The notes under the pieces were generated by a model that saw only the letters and a list, made by a program, of their open reading frames with translations, had not been told where the DNA came from and did no database searches. A program made the position numbers and the translations under genes. From the NCBI GenBank assembly GCA_029339505.1, contig JAQISU010000096.1, positions 1,512,501 to 1,576,500 of the forward strand: 64,000 bases of DNA, read 5' to 3'. The stretch is from Unio delphinus (Eukaryota > Mollusca > Bivalvia > Unionida > Unionidae). Position 1 is the stretch's first letter, and each line of letters begins with the position of its first letter. Positions 33,095 to 45,495 of the stretch are shown here, in pieces.

Positions 33095-34496
33095 TTAAAA
33101 AAATAACTGTTTCAGTCCATTTCTTTCTTGCACTTGTAAATGTGAACGTATCTGGTCTAGATATTTCATAATTTCTGAATTACAAAGATTCGTCATTTCA
33201 ATATCAGTAGAATCTGATGATATTCCTTCACTAAGGGGGACAGGTACAACTATATTAATTACATGTTTATCATGGCTATCTCTTTCAATATACTCTTTTA
33301 GCATGTTTATATGGCAGAGTTGTTTTTGTTTGCGCCTCCCAGGAGTATTTATGATGTAATTTAAGTCATTAATTTTTCTGTCAACTGTGTAGGGACCATA
33401 ATATTTGGCCTGAAGAGGATTTTGTGGCATTTGTAAGAGAGCCAGAACCCTATCACCAGGCTGAAAACTCCTTTCCTTCGATTTTTTTTAATCATATCTT
33501 GATTTAATTTTAGATTGAGTAGAGTGCATATTTGCTCTTGCGACCTCACAAGCCTTTGACAACTTGTATCTAAAGTCGGAAACATAATCTAGAAGATTGA
33601 TCTCAGTATCTTCATTAGAGAGAAGTTTCTCTTTCAATAATTTCAATGGTCCACGCACAGTGTGTCCAAAAACGAGTTCAAAGGGACTGAAGCCTAAAGA
33701 TTCTTGAACTGATTCTCTAACAGCAAACAATAATAAATGAATGCCTTCATCTCAATCTTTATTAGTATCAAAACAATCTGATCGGATCATATTTTTCAAA
33801 GTCTGATGGAATCTTTCTAATGCCCCTTGGCTCTCAGGGTGATAGGCAGAAGATATGAATTGCTGAATGCCGAATTCATACCTAACTTGATGGAAAATTC
33901 CAGACATGAAGTTTGAACCTTGATCAGACTGAACAGTTTTGGGAAGGCCATACTGAGTAAAAAAACTTTATCAAAGATTTTACTATTGTTTTAGATTTTA
34001 TATTCCTCAACGGAATTGCCTCTGGAAACCTTGTTGATGCACACATAATGGTTAACAGGTATTGGTTACCTGACTTGGTCTTGGGTAAAGGACCTACACA
34101 ATCTACCATAATTCTACTAAATGGTTCGTCAAAGGCAGGAATAGGTTGTAGATGAGCCTTAGGTATCTTCTGATTGGGTTTTCCTACCATTTGTCCAGTA
34201 TGACAAGATCTACAGTATTTGGCAACATCACTTTTGATTTTTGGCCAATATAAGTGAGTCAGGATCTTGTGATAAGTTTTATTAATCCCTAAAAGACCAG
34301 CCAAAGAAGTTTCATGGGCCAGATTAAGTATTTCCTGTCTGTAAGGTTTTGGAACTACTATTTGATAGTTCACCGACCACTCATCACCTGCAGGTACCTC
34401 GTAAGGTCTCCATTTTCTCATAAGAATTCCATTTTTAATGAAATAACAGACAAAAACTTCAGTTGCCTCAGTCTCACTTATGGCCCTTTGAAACAA
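33095..34496 (-). pseudogene. Gypsy integrase, frameshifted
   Basis: The N-terminal zinc region reads LAHETSLAGLLGINKTYHK and CRSCHTGQ; one expected His is replaced by Leu (AGLLG). The core starts with IMVDCVGPLPKTKSGNQYLL (first catalytic Asp). A frameshift near 33,960 puts the second Asp (QSDQGSNF) and Glu (GALERFHQ) into another frame; a TGA near 33,756 follows. The frame reopens at 33,730 with VQESLGFSPFELVFGHTVRG and, after another shift near 33,500, the C-terminal part (YYGPYTVDRKINDLNYIINT, KQLCHINMLKEYI). It lies upstream of the reverse transcriptase. Confidence 0.85.
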
Positions 34497-34523
34497 ACAG
34501 GAGATCTCAGGATTTTTTTCCTG

Positions 34524-35348
34524 TTAGACGACAAGTGACTGTCGTTTATCACCCTGATTAGGATAAAGAGAATGGATTGTTAAAAGAGGATCACTATGAT
34601 CAATACCTTCTGATTGATCCAAGCAAGGAGTAAAAGTGACCTCATCAAAAGCCTGACCTACACACGTGTCAGCTAAAGGAATACTGACTTCATCAACATC
34701 ATTCTCAAGAGCTTTCATTGCCATAGCTCTGGTAACTGCACAAGCTTGAAATATATCAGGGATTTCTTTTTCAATTAGATCAACTTTCTGATCCAAATCA
34801 GGCTTGTCAGTTACAAGTGGATTAACCACAACCTTGTCTCCAGCTAAGTCGCTGCCTAGTAATAAATGAATGCCCTCAACGGGTAAAACCGAGACTGTTC
34901 CGACTGTCACAGGTCCTGATACTAAGTCTGATGACAAGTTTACACAATGGTGAGGAACATTAACAAAGCCGCACTCTACTCCCTGAATAATAACACTTTC
35001 ATTAGAAGAAGACTTCTCAGAAAAAGGCAAGGTACCTGACAATAAAAGACTCTGAGAAGCTCCTGTGTCCCTTAAAATTTTAATAGGGGTGGGATTGGCT
35101 GAATCACCCAAGAGAGATATAGAACCCTTCGATATGAATGATTCATAATTCTCCATAATAAAATCAGACTGGGATTTATTTGACTCAATAAATGTATTGC
35201 TTTCAATACATGTCCGTGATCTAGACCTCTTATAAATAAGAGCATTTGGGACAGGTCTGTCTTGATTCTGATGCCTATTTTTCAATTTGTAGCAATCAGA
35301 AATAACGTGTCCTATTTTCTTGCAACAGGTACACGTCGGAAGAGACAA
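34524..35348 (-). pseudogene. Gag zinc knuckle and aspartic protease of gypsy element
   Basis: The 274-residue frame starts with a CCHC knuckle CTCCKKIGHVISDC, then a long linker and the protease active site ILRDTGASQSLLL. A flap-like region and IHLLLGSDLAG follow. The rest is a linker to the integrase. The frame itself is intact and is one of the best preserved parts of the element. Confidence 0.85.
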
Positions 35349-35375
35349 GGATCTAGAATCAAGCTTCTCTGAAGT

Positions 35376-36164
35376 TTAATTTTTAAAAGTTGTGCTAGTT
35401 TGAGTTTTAAAAGGACTGGTATAAGGCTGAAATACTTTTCTGCCAGAAGACTGTTGAGTAGAAGTCTTGTTAACAAACCGAACTTTATGTGTCAAAGAAT
35501 ATTCGTCAGCAGCTCCAGCAGCATTCTCCAAGGTTTCAATCCTATGCTCATCAAGATAAAACTTAACGTCACTATGGACACAGTTTTTGAACTCTTCAGT
35601 TAATATCATTTGCTTGAGATTTTGATAATCTTGTTCGACTTTCTTGGCTAAGCACCATCTATCAAACAACTGTTCTTTTTCTCTAGCAAATTCGACACGA
35701 GATGGTCCAGTTTCGTTTCTGTAATTTCTGAATTTGTGCTGATAAGCTTCAGAGACTAACTAATAACCCCTTAGAATGCTTCTTTAACCACAACATAGTC
35801 ACCACTTTGGTGAACAGACAGTGAAGTGTAAATCTCACTAGCCTTACCAGTGAGTACACATTGCAATAACTGAGTCCAGCACACCCTTGGCCACTTTAAA
35901 TTTTCTGCAACTTTTTCAAAACGAATGAAGTATTTGTCTACTTCTTTTTCTCTGAAAGGGGGCACTAATCTAATATTCCTTGCTAAATCGAAACTTACAT
36001 TTGGATTTGAAGTATGAAGGTGTTTTTCACTTGCCACCTCTATTTCTTTCATTCTACATTGATATTCTCTTTCTTCCCTCTCTTTGTCATATTGTAATTG
36101 TCTTTCTTTCTCCCTTTCCTGTCTCTCTCTCCTCTTTTTCATATTGTAATTGTCTTTCTTTCTC

Positions 36165-36224
<60 letters not shown>

Positions 36225-36517
36225 TGAAATTCCAGCGTCTTCAACTCTAATTCCATCTTGAATTTGAATTATAATTCCTTTATTTTAATGTCAGAGTCTG
36301 ATGCAGACTTACTGACCGAAATCAAAGCACTTTTTTCCAAAACATTCTTTTCTACCAAATACTGAACCAAAATCTTTTTGATATCTTGTTTCGTTAAAGA
36401 AGCCTTGACTTCAGAAAGATCATAATGTTTGGCACGTTGAATCAACTCATCTTTTTTGAAAAGATTTAATTGCTCCTGAGTAGGATTAGAAAGAAATATG
36501 TCTACTTTAGATGTCAT
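35376..36517 (-). pseudogene. Gag of gypsy element with SCAN-like domain
   Basis: The N terminus (36,517-36,269) resembles a SAP-like helical module (LFKKDELIQRAKHYDLSEVK). A GA array (36,168-36,219 on the plus strand as CT) lies inside the coding region and would encode Arg-Glu repeats. A charged coiled-coil segment (RERQEREKERQLQYDKERE) and LPS-like capsid stretch (VDKYFIRFEKVAENLKWPR) follow at 36,142-35,771. A SCAN-like helical part comes last (FDRWCLAKKVEQDYQNLKQM, FKNCVHSDVKFYLDEH). The frame breaks between pieces. Confidence 0.75.
36168..36219. repeat. (CT)n microsatellite inside gag
   Basis: About 26 CT units. The second gypsy copy has a CT array at the equivalent place (45,006-45,043), so the array belongs to the family and is not a later accident. 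Confidence 0.9.
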
Positions 36518-36635
36518 TTTAATGCAAGCCTGTCAATCTCACTAAAGATTTTAAAAAAATTCAAAAACTAGGGGAATTCAAATTTAAAACAAAAGTTTTC
36601 TGAGAAAAATTCTAGACAAATTCCAATTGATCCCA

Positions 36636-36653
36636 ATCCCGGACGAGCCCCCA
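36636..36653 (-). promoter_or_regulatory. Primer binding site, proline tRNA type
   Basis: On the minus strand the 18 bases read TGGGGGCTCGTCCGGGAT, the complement of the 3' end of tRNA-Pro, the same primer site as murine leukaemia virus. It lies 7 bases after the 5' LTR end, as expected for an LTR retrotransposon. Confidence 0.85.
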
Positions 36654-36660
36654 ATTTTTA

Positions 36661-37442
36661 TGTTACGTGCTTAGGCTCGAATAACCAGTAACATAGAATG
36701 AGTGAAAATAACAAGCTTGTGAAAACTTAATAAACAATTTATTGCGCACAAATATTTTCCAGAAAAGAAAAATAAACTTACGGTTTTAAGAATCAATTCC
36801 AAAATTAATCCAAAAATAATTCAAAATATTATCCACTAGAGAATTTGCAAAAGTCCTGGTAATAAAATGTCCAAATAATTCCAAGTTTGAATCCCAGCGA
36901 AGTATCCAAGATGGAAGACGATGTCACTTGATGAAGTCAGTTCTTGGTAATAAAATTCTATGAGCACAATTCTTTTCCAGATAAATAACAAAATAATTCC
37001 TCTTGATCCAAACAAATTGACATAATTTACAGTACAAGGTAATTTAAAATAACTTAAAACGACACACAACTTAGTATTCTAACAGTCCAACTTCTACTGA
37101 ATAGTTCGCTCCAAAACATAATTTATATACCTGTTTTTACGTAAACAAGAAAGGGGTCATGTAATCTTCTAGAATCTTTTAGAACAAATTTACGTTCCAA
37201 CTAAACGTAGAAAGATCTTTATACAAAGCTCCATAATGTCCTTGGAACCAACCAATAATTTTGAAAGCTTGTTTACAACTCTAAAGCCAGGTTAGAAATG
37301 ACGTCAACACCTGGTGTTTATTTTGTAAAGTACAGGTCACCTCCTCCCCCCAATGAACGAATCTTAAACTTAAAATGCCAAATTTGAATCTAACAAACAA
37401 ACAAATTTAAAAATAAATGACTTAAATCAATTATACATAACA
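36661..37442 (-). repeat. 5' LTR of gypsy element
   Basis: The LTR is 782 bp, bounded on the minus strand by TGTTATG at the start and CGTAACA at the end, a nearly perfect short inverted repeat. It contains a TATA-like TATATAA (about 37,124-37,130) and an AATAAA polyadenylation signal (about 36,738-36,743), correctly ordered for U3-R-U5. Its end abuts the primer binding site. No matching 3' LTR is visible, so age cannot be estimated from LTR divergence. Confidence 0.75.
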
Positions 37443-40400
37443 GTAGGATGAATCATTTCTATCAAAGCTTCTTTCGAATAATCATCGCTATGAAATTGTA
37501 TCATCTGCAGTAAGATGGCAATATGTGTTGTTTGCAAACGTGTCCATAAAACTATAACTGAGTAATATTAAATATAACTGGATATTCACTGTTCGATGGT
37601 GTTTTTCTCCTAAGAGACATTTTATGACAGAGGGTGACTTTACAAGGAGGATTCTATAGGATGTATACTGTAATTAGAAGAGTAGTGACTGGCGTTGTCA
37701 TGGCTACCGTTGTTATTACTGTCGGTATCTTCCAACGAAGGATTAGGAAAATAAAACAATACAACTACTACGAAAAGTACTCTACAATTTTTTCTTCCCT
37801 TGTTGTTAACTCAAATGTCTAGTAGTGTTCCAGTGACACAACACCCTAAAATGATGTGGAAGAAAAATACGATTTAATTGTTAGGAACATGATTACCGAA
37901 CCCATAGCTGTTGTTGTTGTCTCTGAGAATTAGTTGTAATAATGTTTAACGGCATGGTCACTACTTATACTTCCTTTAATAGTCTATAACATGTTAAGCT
38001 GCAATCCACGAATCTAAACTGGTGATATCCTCTCCAAAGAACGTTACACGTAAGTGGTGCAAACTCTGGGATTATTTTGAAAATTCCCTTTCAAATCTTC
38101 ATTTATCATTTACGCATAATTATTGAGTTCCCTTCTGTCATCGATTAGTTGAAAGTATCAGCTTGGTTCTACAAAGTATTCGGTCTTTGACGTTAGCCAG
38201 TTTTCCTCACTAACAATTCACATAAATATTAGTAAACGATCGTCTTCCTTCGTTTTGTTCCACGTGTTAAAAAGTGATGCATTCTTGGTATCATACCTTT
38301 CGTTGAATTCGTATTTGTCCTCTAGAATGTGACAGCAGAAAGTAGAGCTGTTAGCTTCTTGTTTAAATTTCACAAATTCGTTGACATTACCTGTACAAAT
38401 CACTGGAATAGAGGAGCCGTTATAGCGTTGTTATTGTTCTGAAGTTTATCGTGTTGGTGTTGGTATGAGGTAAGTGCCAACTTTCGTATATTTTTCTTAG
38501 TTGGTATTCATGATTGAAAGCACAAACAAATTCGACACTCATCCATGTTTGTGGTCCTCGCTGCAACAAAATTTGTTTTAAATACACGTTTCAGCACATG
38601 TACGACATAAGAGAAACATCAATTATCCATGGCAATGATGACGTAAGATGTGATGGTATAAATTCGTTAGAGGCAAACCTGTACAATTGATCAAATCTTC
38701 GTAATTGCACATTAGTTCAATATGTCTTATGTAATCCTTTCAAGGTGTCTGGTGGGGAATCTATCATGTTGTCACAGCAAATGATACAATGAACGCATAT
38801 GTAGCATTGGTTCGTATTTGTTTATGTATATAAAATCTGGATCTGTTTTGAAAAAATGCTGATTATAGTCCTGTTCCCACAATTATATCACTTGGTGAAA
38901 GTGGCTTTCTAAATTCGGACATCGTTGGTATGTTTTATCATACAGCTTTTCTATGATGGACTCTGCCAAAGGAGTTTTCAACTCTTGTTGCGGAAAACAA
39001 GCAAGTAATATCGAAATAAAGATTCGTTTACTGTCTGTGGATTTTCAAAATACTAACAGTCCTTGAATACGATTGCCGCTGGATTAGTCCGTTAAGGCCG
39101 CATCATGTCAATTAAATGTAAAAGACCTTGTACATTGTGCAGCAACTCGACAAACACAAACAAAGTAACAGAAAGAAGCAGCAAAACCAACAAGTTTCGA
39201 TACATCTTAAGATAAAATTTGATCATCAAAGTTATAAATGAAAATGTGTGAGGAACTTACAGTATTATCGAAATAAATCTTGATAAAAGTCTATGAAAGT
39301 AAACAAAAAAAAGAAAAGTGCATAAAAATTTCAAAATTGGAAATATTCTGGTCTGTTATCAAATTGGCGTTGTCGATAACTCCTTTGAATAACAATAGTT
39401 CAAAGATAATATTATAGTCCCCAAAAAATAGCACTTTATATTTCCACTGAATCGGCCACACAAATGTTTTTCTTTTCAAATGATATCGCAGTACGACATA
39501 AAACGCGTCTGCAGATCTGGTGTTACAACAGGAAATCAAGAAAAAAGGATGACTCCAAAATAGGAATGAAAACTGATTGCTCATTTCTCTCTTTATTTAC
39601 ACCATCTATTACGACTCTTTTTAACAACATACCTCACGTGACAGATCATACTGCTCATTTAAATGTTTCAAAATACCTTGCAATGTGACCTAACTCATCA
39701 TCCAGTAAGAATTAATTTAATTCTTCCAAGATATAAACTGACCAATCCATCCGATGGGTAAAAGGACGAATATAGTAAACAGGTTTACTACACAATTCTA
39801 TTATTACTGAAAATACGCACCGAAGCATCTATATATAGATCTTATGCAATTTTGAGTGCTCTAGTATCACTAAATAAACTCTAGTCACGTAGGGAAAAAT
39901 CTAACGATAATCAATACATTTACAAACCATGAATAAAATGTACAAATATTAGATAAAAGGCAGGTACCAGGAGTTACAAAATATTTACATATACATCACA
40001 ACCGAAAGTTCTGTACAGTGAAACCTTTTGATGAGAGACCATTCCTTATGAAAAGTAAAAGTGCAATCTCATGACAACGGGTGACTTAGCGGTCATATAG
40101 AAATTCAGTTTCATTTGTTTTTACAGGATTATTCAAGATATTAATCTTTAATATTGACCACACGCTTCATAAATGGCAGGAGCGAAGATATCCGCACATA
40201 GTAGTAATCGATTTCCTATCTTCATAACTTGATAGATCCTGTAAATTATGAAGTTCGATGTTAAGTACAAATAAATATTAAAAATTATCTATCGAGAACA
40301 AAAGAATGGCACAAAATTTTAAAATTTAGTTAAATATATTGTCAAATCATAAGATAAGAGTGCTCGAATATTTGTATTTAATTTCCTTATGGTGTTATGA

Positions 40401-40652
40401 ATAACTTCTAGTATTCTGTGGCACATGATAAACAATAAAAATGTTTGGTTACAAAGGATTCATGAAAACGTTCCAGTTATAACATTATATTAAAGAGTTA
40501 AAAGTGTATTCCTAAACTGTTTTTTTTTTCAAGTCCAGTTATACTTTAATGCTAGTAGATGTCACATTTTCTTTATATGAAATCTGCCTGCATTTAGGGC
40601 CTTTACTGTTAGCAATGTTGTCAGATACCTACCTAAGGTCATCTTTTGGCAT
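37443..40652. other. Intergenic, no recognised gene
   Basis: AT-rich sequence between the gypsy LTR and the end of the RING-FN3 gene. It should include the 3' untranslated region of that gene. No repeat family seen elsewhere in the window was found. Confidence 0.4.
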
Positions 40653-42848
40653 TCAGTGGTGATTTCTTCTATCCATTTCTGATTTATAAACCAGAAATAA
40701 AAGTAGATATATCAGCCCAAAAAAGCAACAATTTGATGTCCATGTTAAATGGTCAGATTCGTGGAGAAAAAAGCGTACAAATAAGTATATTTGAAGTAAA
40801 ACGGGGTGTCTAGTGGCATTTTTCGAAAGTTGTACTGGTTCTTGAGTTAGAGATTGTAATCTTGAGATAAAGTCCTTTCTTAATTCATTTCTGTCAAATG
40901 AACTTGGAAATCTAGTAAGATCTATGTAAGTTTTTATTTCTTTGCAGCCAAAATAAGGATTGTGGATTTTAACAGTATACACTCCGAGGACGTATTTTGT
41001 CTCAAATTCCCAAGGCATCAAGAGGGTATTTCCATTTATATTCTCTATCTTGTAATAATACATTTTTCCATAATGTTGTTTCCCACATCTTGTTATTATA
41101 GGAAATATTAAATAAAGACAAGGTAGAAGCAATGTATTCCATGGTTTATACTCTTCAAATAAGACCAAGATATATATATTGGCCATCACTGAAAAAAAAA
41201 TTATGAATATTGCCAAACATTCAACAAAACGATTCAATATTCTGGTAAATCCAAATGATTCTGATACCACTTCATCAATTATTCCATCCATCTTTTTCCT
41301 CTTTGTCGAAGTCTCCTCATCGATTTCGCGAGTTTTTTGATACATTAATTCAAACAAAGCTATGTCCCTAATGTTAGTTAGACCATACATGCAGTATCCA
41401 TCTGAAGTCGAAACAGATTCAGCGTCGTAACATTCTATGCATTGATATGTGTAAATTGGAGCATGATCGGGAGGAGGCATCATCGGTTGTTCAAACACAT
41501 TCGACTCGACCTCTTGTCTTGCAGATCTGTGTAGGCTTTGAACTAATGATGAATTGGACGAATATCCAAGTGATGACTTGCCTGAATTTAACCTCAAACC
41601 TGTCTGAATTAGTTTTCGATCATCTAGTGTTTGAACAGCAAATATGACTCCTTCATCAGACAGCCCCTCCAAATTCATGGCTCGAACAGAAATATTGTAA
41701 ACTGTCCCTGCTTGCAGGTGCCTTACTTTGTACCTTCTCCTGTTTGGAATATTAATTTCCTTGTTGTTATTCAAATGAATTTGATATCCAGTAATCTTGC
41801 TTCCATTGCTGCTTGGTTGTTTCCATTTCAATGTGATGGTTGTCATGGTCCTTGACTGTGTTTCAATAACTGTCACTGGGGAGGGCTTGCCAGCCAAGGT
41901 TACACATGACTTTGATTCGCAAAATTTTCCATGACCTATCCGGTTTACAGCCTGGATAGAGATTTCATACCTTGTTACTGGGTTAAGATTCTCAATTTTT
42001 TCTCTATATTGTGCTGATTTATTGGCATGATCTACTTGTATTTTCCTGATCAAGCAATTTACTGCTGTGATGTATTCAGTGATTTCTGCTCCATTGCATT
42101 CTGGCTCTGTCCAAGAAAAGACAATACTGCTGGATGAAATCTCCTCAATTGTCAGGTCTTTGGGTTCTTCTGGTGGGCTAAGGTCCGTAATGAGCTCTAG
42201 AGAATCAGACCAGGCTCCACTGCCTGCAGCATTCTCCGCCCTAACTGTAAACATATGTAACCTACCTCCTTTCAAACCATCCACCTTGCAATAGGGAATG
42301 GCACCATTATACACATCATATGTGCCATTGTCAATTACCATCATCCTTACCATATACTGAATGATGGGGGATCCTCCGTTATCCTCAGGACCCTGCCACA
42401 TCAGCTCGACAACAGTTGCACTTGGTTTTCTCTTCAAGAGAGGTGTTGAACACTTCCCTGGGGTAGTGTAATGCACTGTGACTACACATTTCCTCAAGGG
42501 AGTACCAGATTCACAACAAGAAAGCACAACATGGTAGGTTTTCTTAGGTAAAAGATCAGCTTGATTATGTGCAGATGTTTCTCCTGAACACTTGATTATT
42601 TCCATTGATGGCACATCGGATACATTTATGTAAAAATTTGTCTGAAACCCATCTACACCATTCTTGGGTACCTGGATAACTGTCCTACAGAGAGGGCAGT
42701 AGATGTTTCCTGATTGTCCAGTTGATCTTATAATGTCCTGGAGACATTTTGTACAGAATGTATGAAAACACTGAAGGATTTTAGGTTTGTCATATGGATC
42801 AAGGCATATGCTACAAGCATTCTTCAACTGTTTGTCATTGTCGGACAT
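40653..42848 (-). CDS. RING finger, three FN3 domains and C-terminal membrane segments; probable E3 ligase
   Basis: The 731-residue uninterrupted frame begins MSDNDKQLKN. Residues 12-54 form a C3HC4 RING: C12, C15, C27, H29, C32, C35, C51, C54. Three fibronectin type III domains follow (about 133-221, 225-318, 321-408), with typical W, Y and NxxG features such as VRAENAAGSGAW and VRAMNLEGLSDEG. A Ser-rich linker and a Cys motif (YQCIECYD) lead to hydrophobic segments at about 541-565, 572-586 and 706-720. By family it would transfer ubiquitin at a membrane. The absence of a B-box or SPRY separates it from TRIM9/67-like proteins. A splice acceptor (GTCTTTCAG) ends at 42,882, so the 5' UTR is probably split. 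Confidence 0.85.
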   Translation of the reverse strand: MSDNDKQLKNACSICLDPYDKPKILQCFHTFCTKCLQDIIRSTGQSGNIYCPLCRTVIQVPKNGVDGFQTNFYINVSDVPSMEIIKCSGETSAHNQADLLPKKTYHVVLSCCESGTPLRKCVVTVHYTTPGKCSTPLLKRKPSATVVELMWQGPEDNGGSPIIQYMVRMMVIDNGTYDVYNGAIPYCKVDGLKGGRLHMFTVRAENAAGSGAWSDSLELITDLSPPEEPKDLTIEEISSSSIVFSWTEPECNGAEITEYITAVNCLIRKIQVDHANKSAQYREKIENLNPVTRYEISIQAVNRIGHGKFCESKSCVTLAGKPSPVTVIETQSRTMTTITLKWKQPSSNGSKITGYQIHLNNNKEINIPNRRRYKVRHLQAGTVYNISVRAMNLEGLSDEGVIFAVQTLDDRKLIQTGLRLNSGKSSLGYSSNSSLVQSLHRSARQEVESNVFEQPMMPPPDHAPIYTYQCIECYDAESVSTSDGYCMYGLTNIRDIALFELMYQKTREIDEETSTKRKKMDGIIDEVVSESFGFTRILNRFVECLAIFIIFFSVMANIYILVLFEEYKPWNTLLLPCLYLIFPIITRCGKQHYGKMYYYKIENINGNTLLMPWEFETKYVLGVYTVKIHNPYFGCKEIKTYIDLTRFPSSFDRNELRKDFISRLQSLTQEPVQLSKNATRHPVLLQIYLFVRFFLHESDHLTWTSNCCFFGLIYLLLFLVYKSEMDRRNHH

Positions 42849-42872
42849 GACGATTCTTTATACAACTGTATT

Positions 42873-42890
42873 TGTCTCAATCTGAAAGAC
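42873..42890 (-). promoter_or_regulatory. Probable 3' splice site before RING-FN3 coding exon
   Basis: On the minus strand TTTGTCTTTCAG precedes ATTGAG, 34 bases before the ATG. A matching donor (GTTG|GTAAGT) lies at 48,403 on the same strand, inside the foldback repeat region, which would give a 5.5-kb intron containing the second gypsy fragment. Confidence 0.5.
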
Positions 42891-43217
42891 AAACACAAAT
42901 TTTAGCTTGAGATATTTGCATAAGAATATGATGATTATATTATTGGCACTGACTAAATGGTACACAACACACATATGTATAGATAACATTTTCATATTTT
43001 AGAATAGCTGGTTGTTCGTGTTGTTCAAGTCACAATGTTTTTTAATTTATCAACAAGATGTCAGCAGACCCATTAAAATAGAAATGTCAGGCAAATACAC
43101 CTTTCATTATGATAACTATTGTCATATCCTTAATTAGAAAGCTTGATCGTTATCTAAGCAATATATTTAAGTCAGTCAAATAATTGTTATTAAGAGTTAT
43201 TACCTGTAATTTACTTA

Positions 43218-45003
43218 CACAATCTACCAATATTCTGCTAAATGGTTCGTCAAATGCACGAATTAATTGTAGATGAGCCTTACGTGTTTTCTGATTAGGT
43301 TACCTACTATTTGACAAGTGTGACAAGATCTGCATTATTTGCAAACATCACTTTTAAGTTTTAATTATTACAGGTGATAAAGATCTTGTGAAACGTCTTA
43401 CTGATTCCAAAAAACAAGCCAAATGAGTTTTATAGGCTAGACTAAGTATTACCTGTCGATACGACATTAGAACTACAATGCAATAGTTCGCTGACCACTC
43501 GTCACAAGCAGGTACCTTAGATGGTCTCCGTTTACTCATAAGGACCCCATGCCAACAAAATAACAAACAGGTACGTCTGTGACTTCAGTTTTAGAAACAG
43601 CCCTCTGAGACAAATAGGAGATCTCAAGATCTTTTCCCTGTTCAACGACAAGTGAATGCTGTTTGCCACACTTTACCGTAGCTCTAGTAACTGCGTAAGC
43701 TGGATATAAATCAGGGATTTTGTTTTCGATGGGATCAACTTTCTGATCCAAGTTTGGCTTGTCCGTTACAAATGGATTAACCACAACCTTATCTCCAGTT
43801 ATGTCATTTCCTAATACAAATGAATACCCTTGATGGTGAAAGGTTTACAATGTTCCGACTGTCACAGGTCCTGAGACTAAGTCTGGTGACACATTTACAC
43901 ACGGGAGACTAACATTAGCAAAGCCACACTTTACTTTCTGAATAAAAACACTCTCATTCGAAGACGAATTCTCAGAAAAAGGCAAAGACCCCGATAATAA
44001 AAGACTCTGACACGCCCGTATATCTCTTACAATTTTAATAGAGATTAGCCGAATCACTGATGAGTGATAAAGAACCCTTCGATATTAATCGTTCATAATT
44101 CTCCATAATAAAATGAAACTGGGATTCGTTTGATCCAACAAATATATTGCTTTCAATACATGGATTTGACCTTGACCGCTTATAAATAAGAGTATTTGGA
44201 AAAGGTCTGTCTTGATTATATTTCTTTTTTCAGTTTCTATATATCAGAAAAAAGTGCCCTTTCTTCTTGCAACAAGTACATGCAGAACGAGATAAAGACT
44301 TCTGATCCGTTTTGTCAGAAAATTGACTTCTAAACGTGTTAAATTTAGAAGTTTTCGTATTAGACCGAAATAGTTTTACGTTACCAGAAGACTGTTGAGT
44401 GGAAGACATAATCATATGAGCTCAGGAATGGTCGTCCGCTGTACGAGCAGCATTGTCTACAATTGCGACCTTATGCTCATCAAGGTTATTAACGTCACTG
44501 TGGACGCAGTTCTTGAACTCTTCAACTAATATGAGTTGTCTGAGATTTTCATCATGTTGACCAACGTTCTTGGCTAAGCACCACCTATCAAATTGTCGTG
44601 CATTTTCCCCATTCCAAATCGACATATGTCAAGTCAGATGATTTTCTAGAATTCCTAAAACCTTGTTGATATGCATCAGGTACCAACTAATAACCCTTCA
44701 ATATATATTTCTTGACCACATGATAATCAAAACTCTGTAGTGACAGTGAAATGTAAATATCACGAGCTTTGTCGATAAGTAGTAATAAAGTCCAGAATTC
44801 TCATAGCCATTTCAAACTTTCAGCAATTTTCTCAGACTGTGCAAAATATTATTCTACTTCTTTATCCTGAAAAGATGGTACTAATTTGATATTTCGGATA
44901 ACATCAAAGTGGGTGATTGCTTTCCACTTGTCAGCTATAATTCTTTTAATCTGAATTGAAATTTACTCTTCTTCCTATTCAATTTGCATTTGTATTCACA
45001 TTT

Positions 45004-45046
<43 letters not shown>

Positions 45047-45495
45047 GTATTTGTTTCTCTTGAGGCTCAAGCTTTCTTATCTCTATTTCCTTCTTGTATT
45101 TTAATTTCAATTTCATAACTGTTAAGTTAGAGTCAGTAGATTCAGTAATTAAATCCAAAGCACTTTTATCCAAAACTTACTTTTCTACCTAATATTGGAC
45201 CACAATACTTTTTGTTTCTTGCTTCATTAAAGAAGTATTTGCCTCAGAAAGATAATATATTCTGCAAACTGGAGTAATTAATCCTTTTCAAAGAGTCTAA
45301 CTGTTCCTGGGTATGATTTGGAATAAAAGTCTACAACTTAGATGACATTATAAAAAGATTGTTGGTTTCATTAAAGAGTTCTAAAAGGTGAAAAAATAAT
45401 ATCTGGGACGTGGAGAAGTCTGAAAGAAGGTCAAATTTAAAACCAAATATTTTAGAAAAATTCTTATTCCTTGGACAAGCTTCCAATTATATGTT
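43218..45495 (-). mobile_element. Older fragment of the same gypsy family
   Basis: It is collinear with the first element but much more decayed and truncated inside the integrase N terminus (43,218). Visible parts are protease (43,845-44,057, with FSENSSSNESVFIQ), a zinc knuckle (TCCKKKGHF near 44,265), SCAN-like gag (FDRWCLAKNVGQHDENLRQL) and a gag CT array at 45,006-45,043. At the 5' end TGTTACGAG starts at 45,491 after a decayed primer site. The protease triad sequence is lost. It lies in the probable 5' intron of the RING-FN3 gene. Confidence 0.8.
45006..45043. repeat. (CT)n microsatellite in gag remnant
   Basis: About 19 CT units at the position equivalent to 36,168-36,219. Confidence 0.9.

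Larger units (their letters stand above)
32355..36520 (-). mobile_element. Ty3/gypsy retrotransposon body, integrase before reverse transcriptase (Gmr1-like)
   Basis: Read right to left the order is gag (36,517-35,376), zinc knuckle and protease (35,348-34,524), integrase (34,496-33,095), reverse transcriptase (32,969-32,600) and an RNase H tail (32,430-32,355). Canonical Ty3/gypsy elements have integrase last; the order here is that of Gmr1-like elements. The copy is dead: several stops and shifts, mutated catalytic residues, a large deletion between reverse transcriptase and RNase H, and no visible 3' LTR. Confidence 0.85.
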
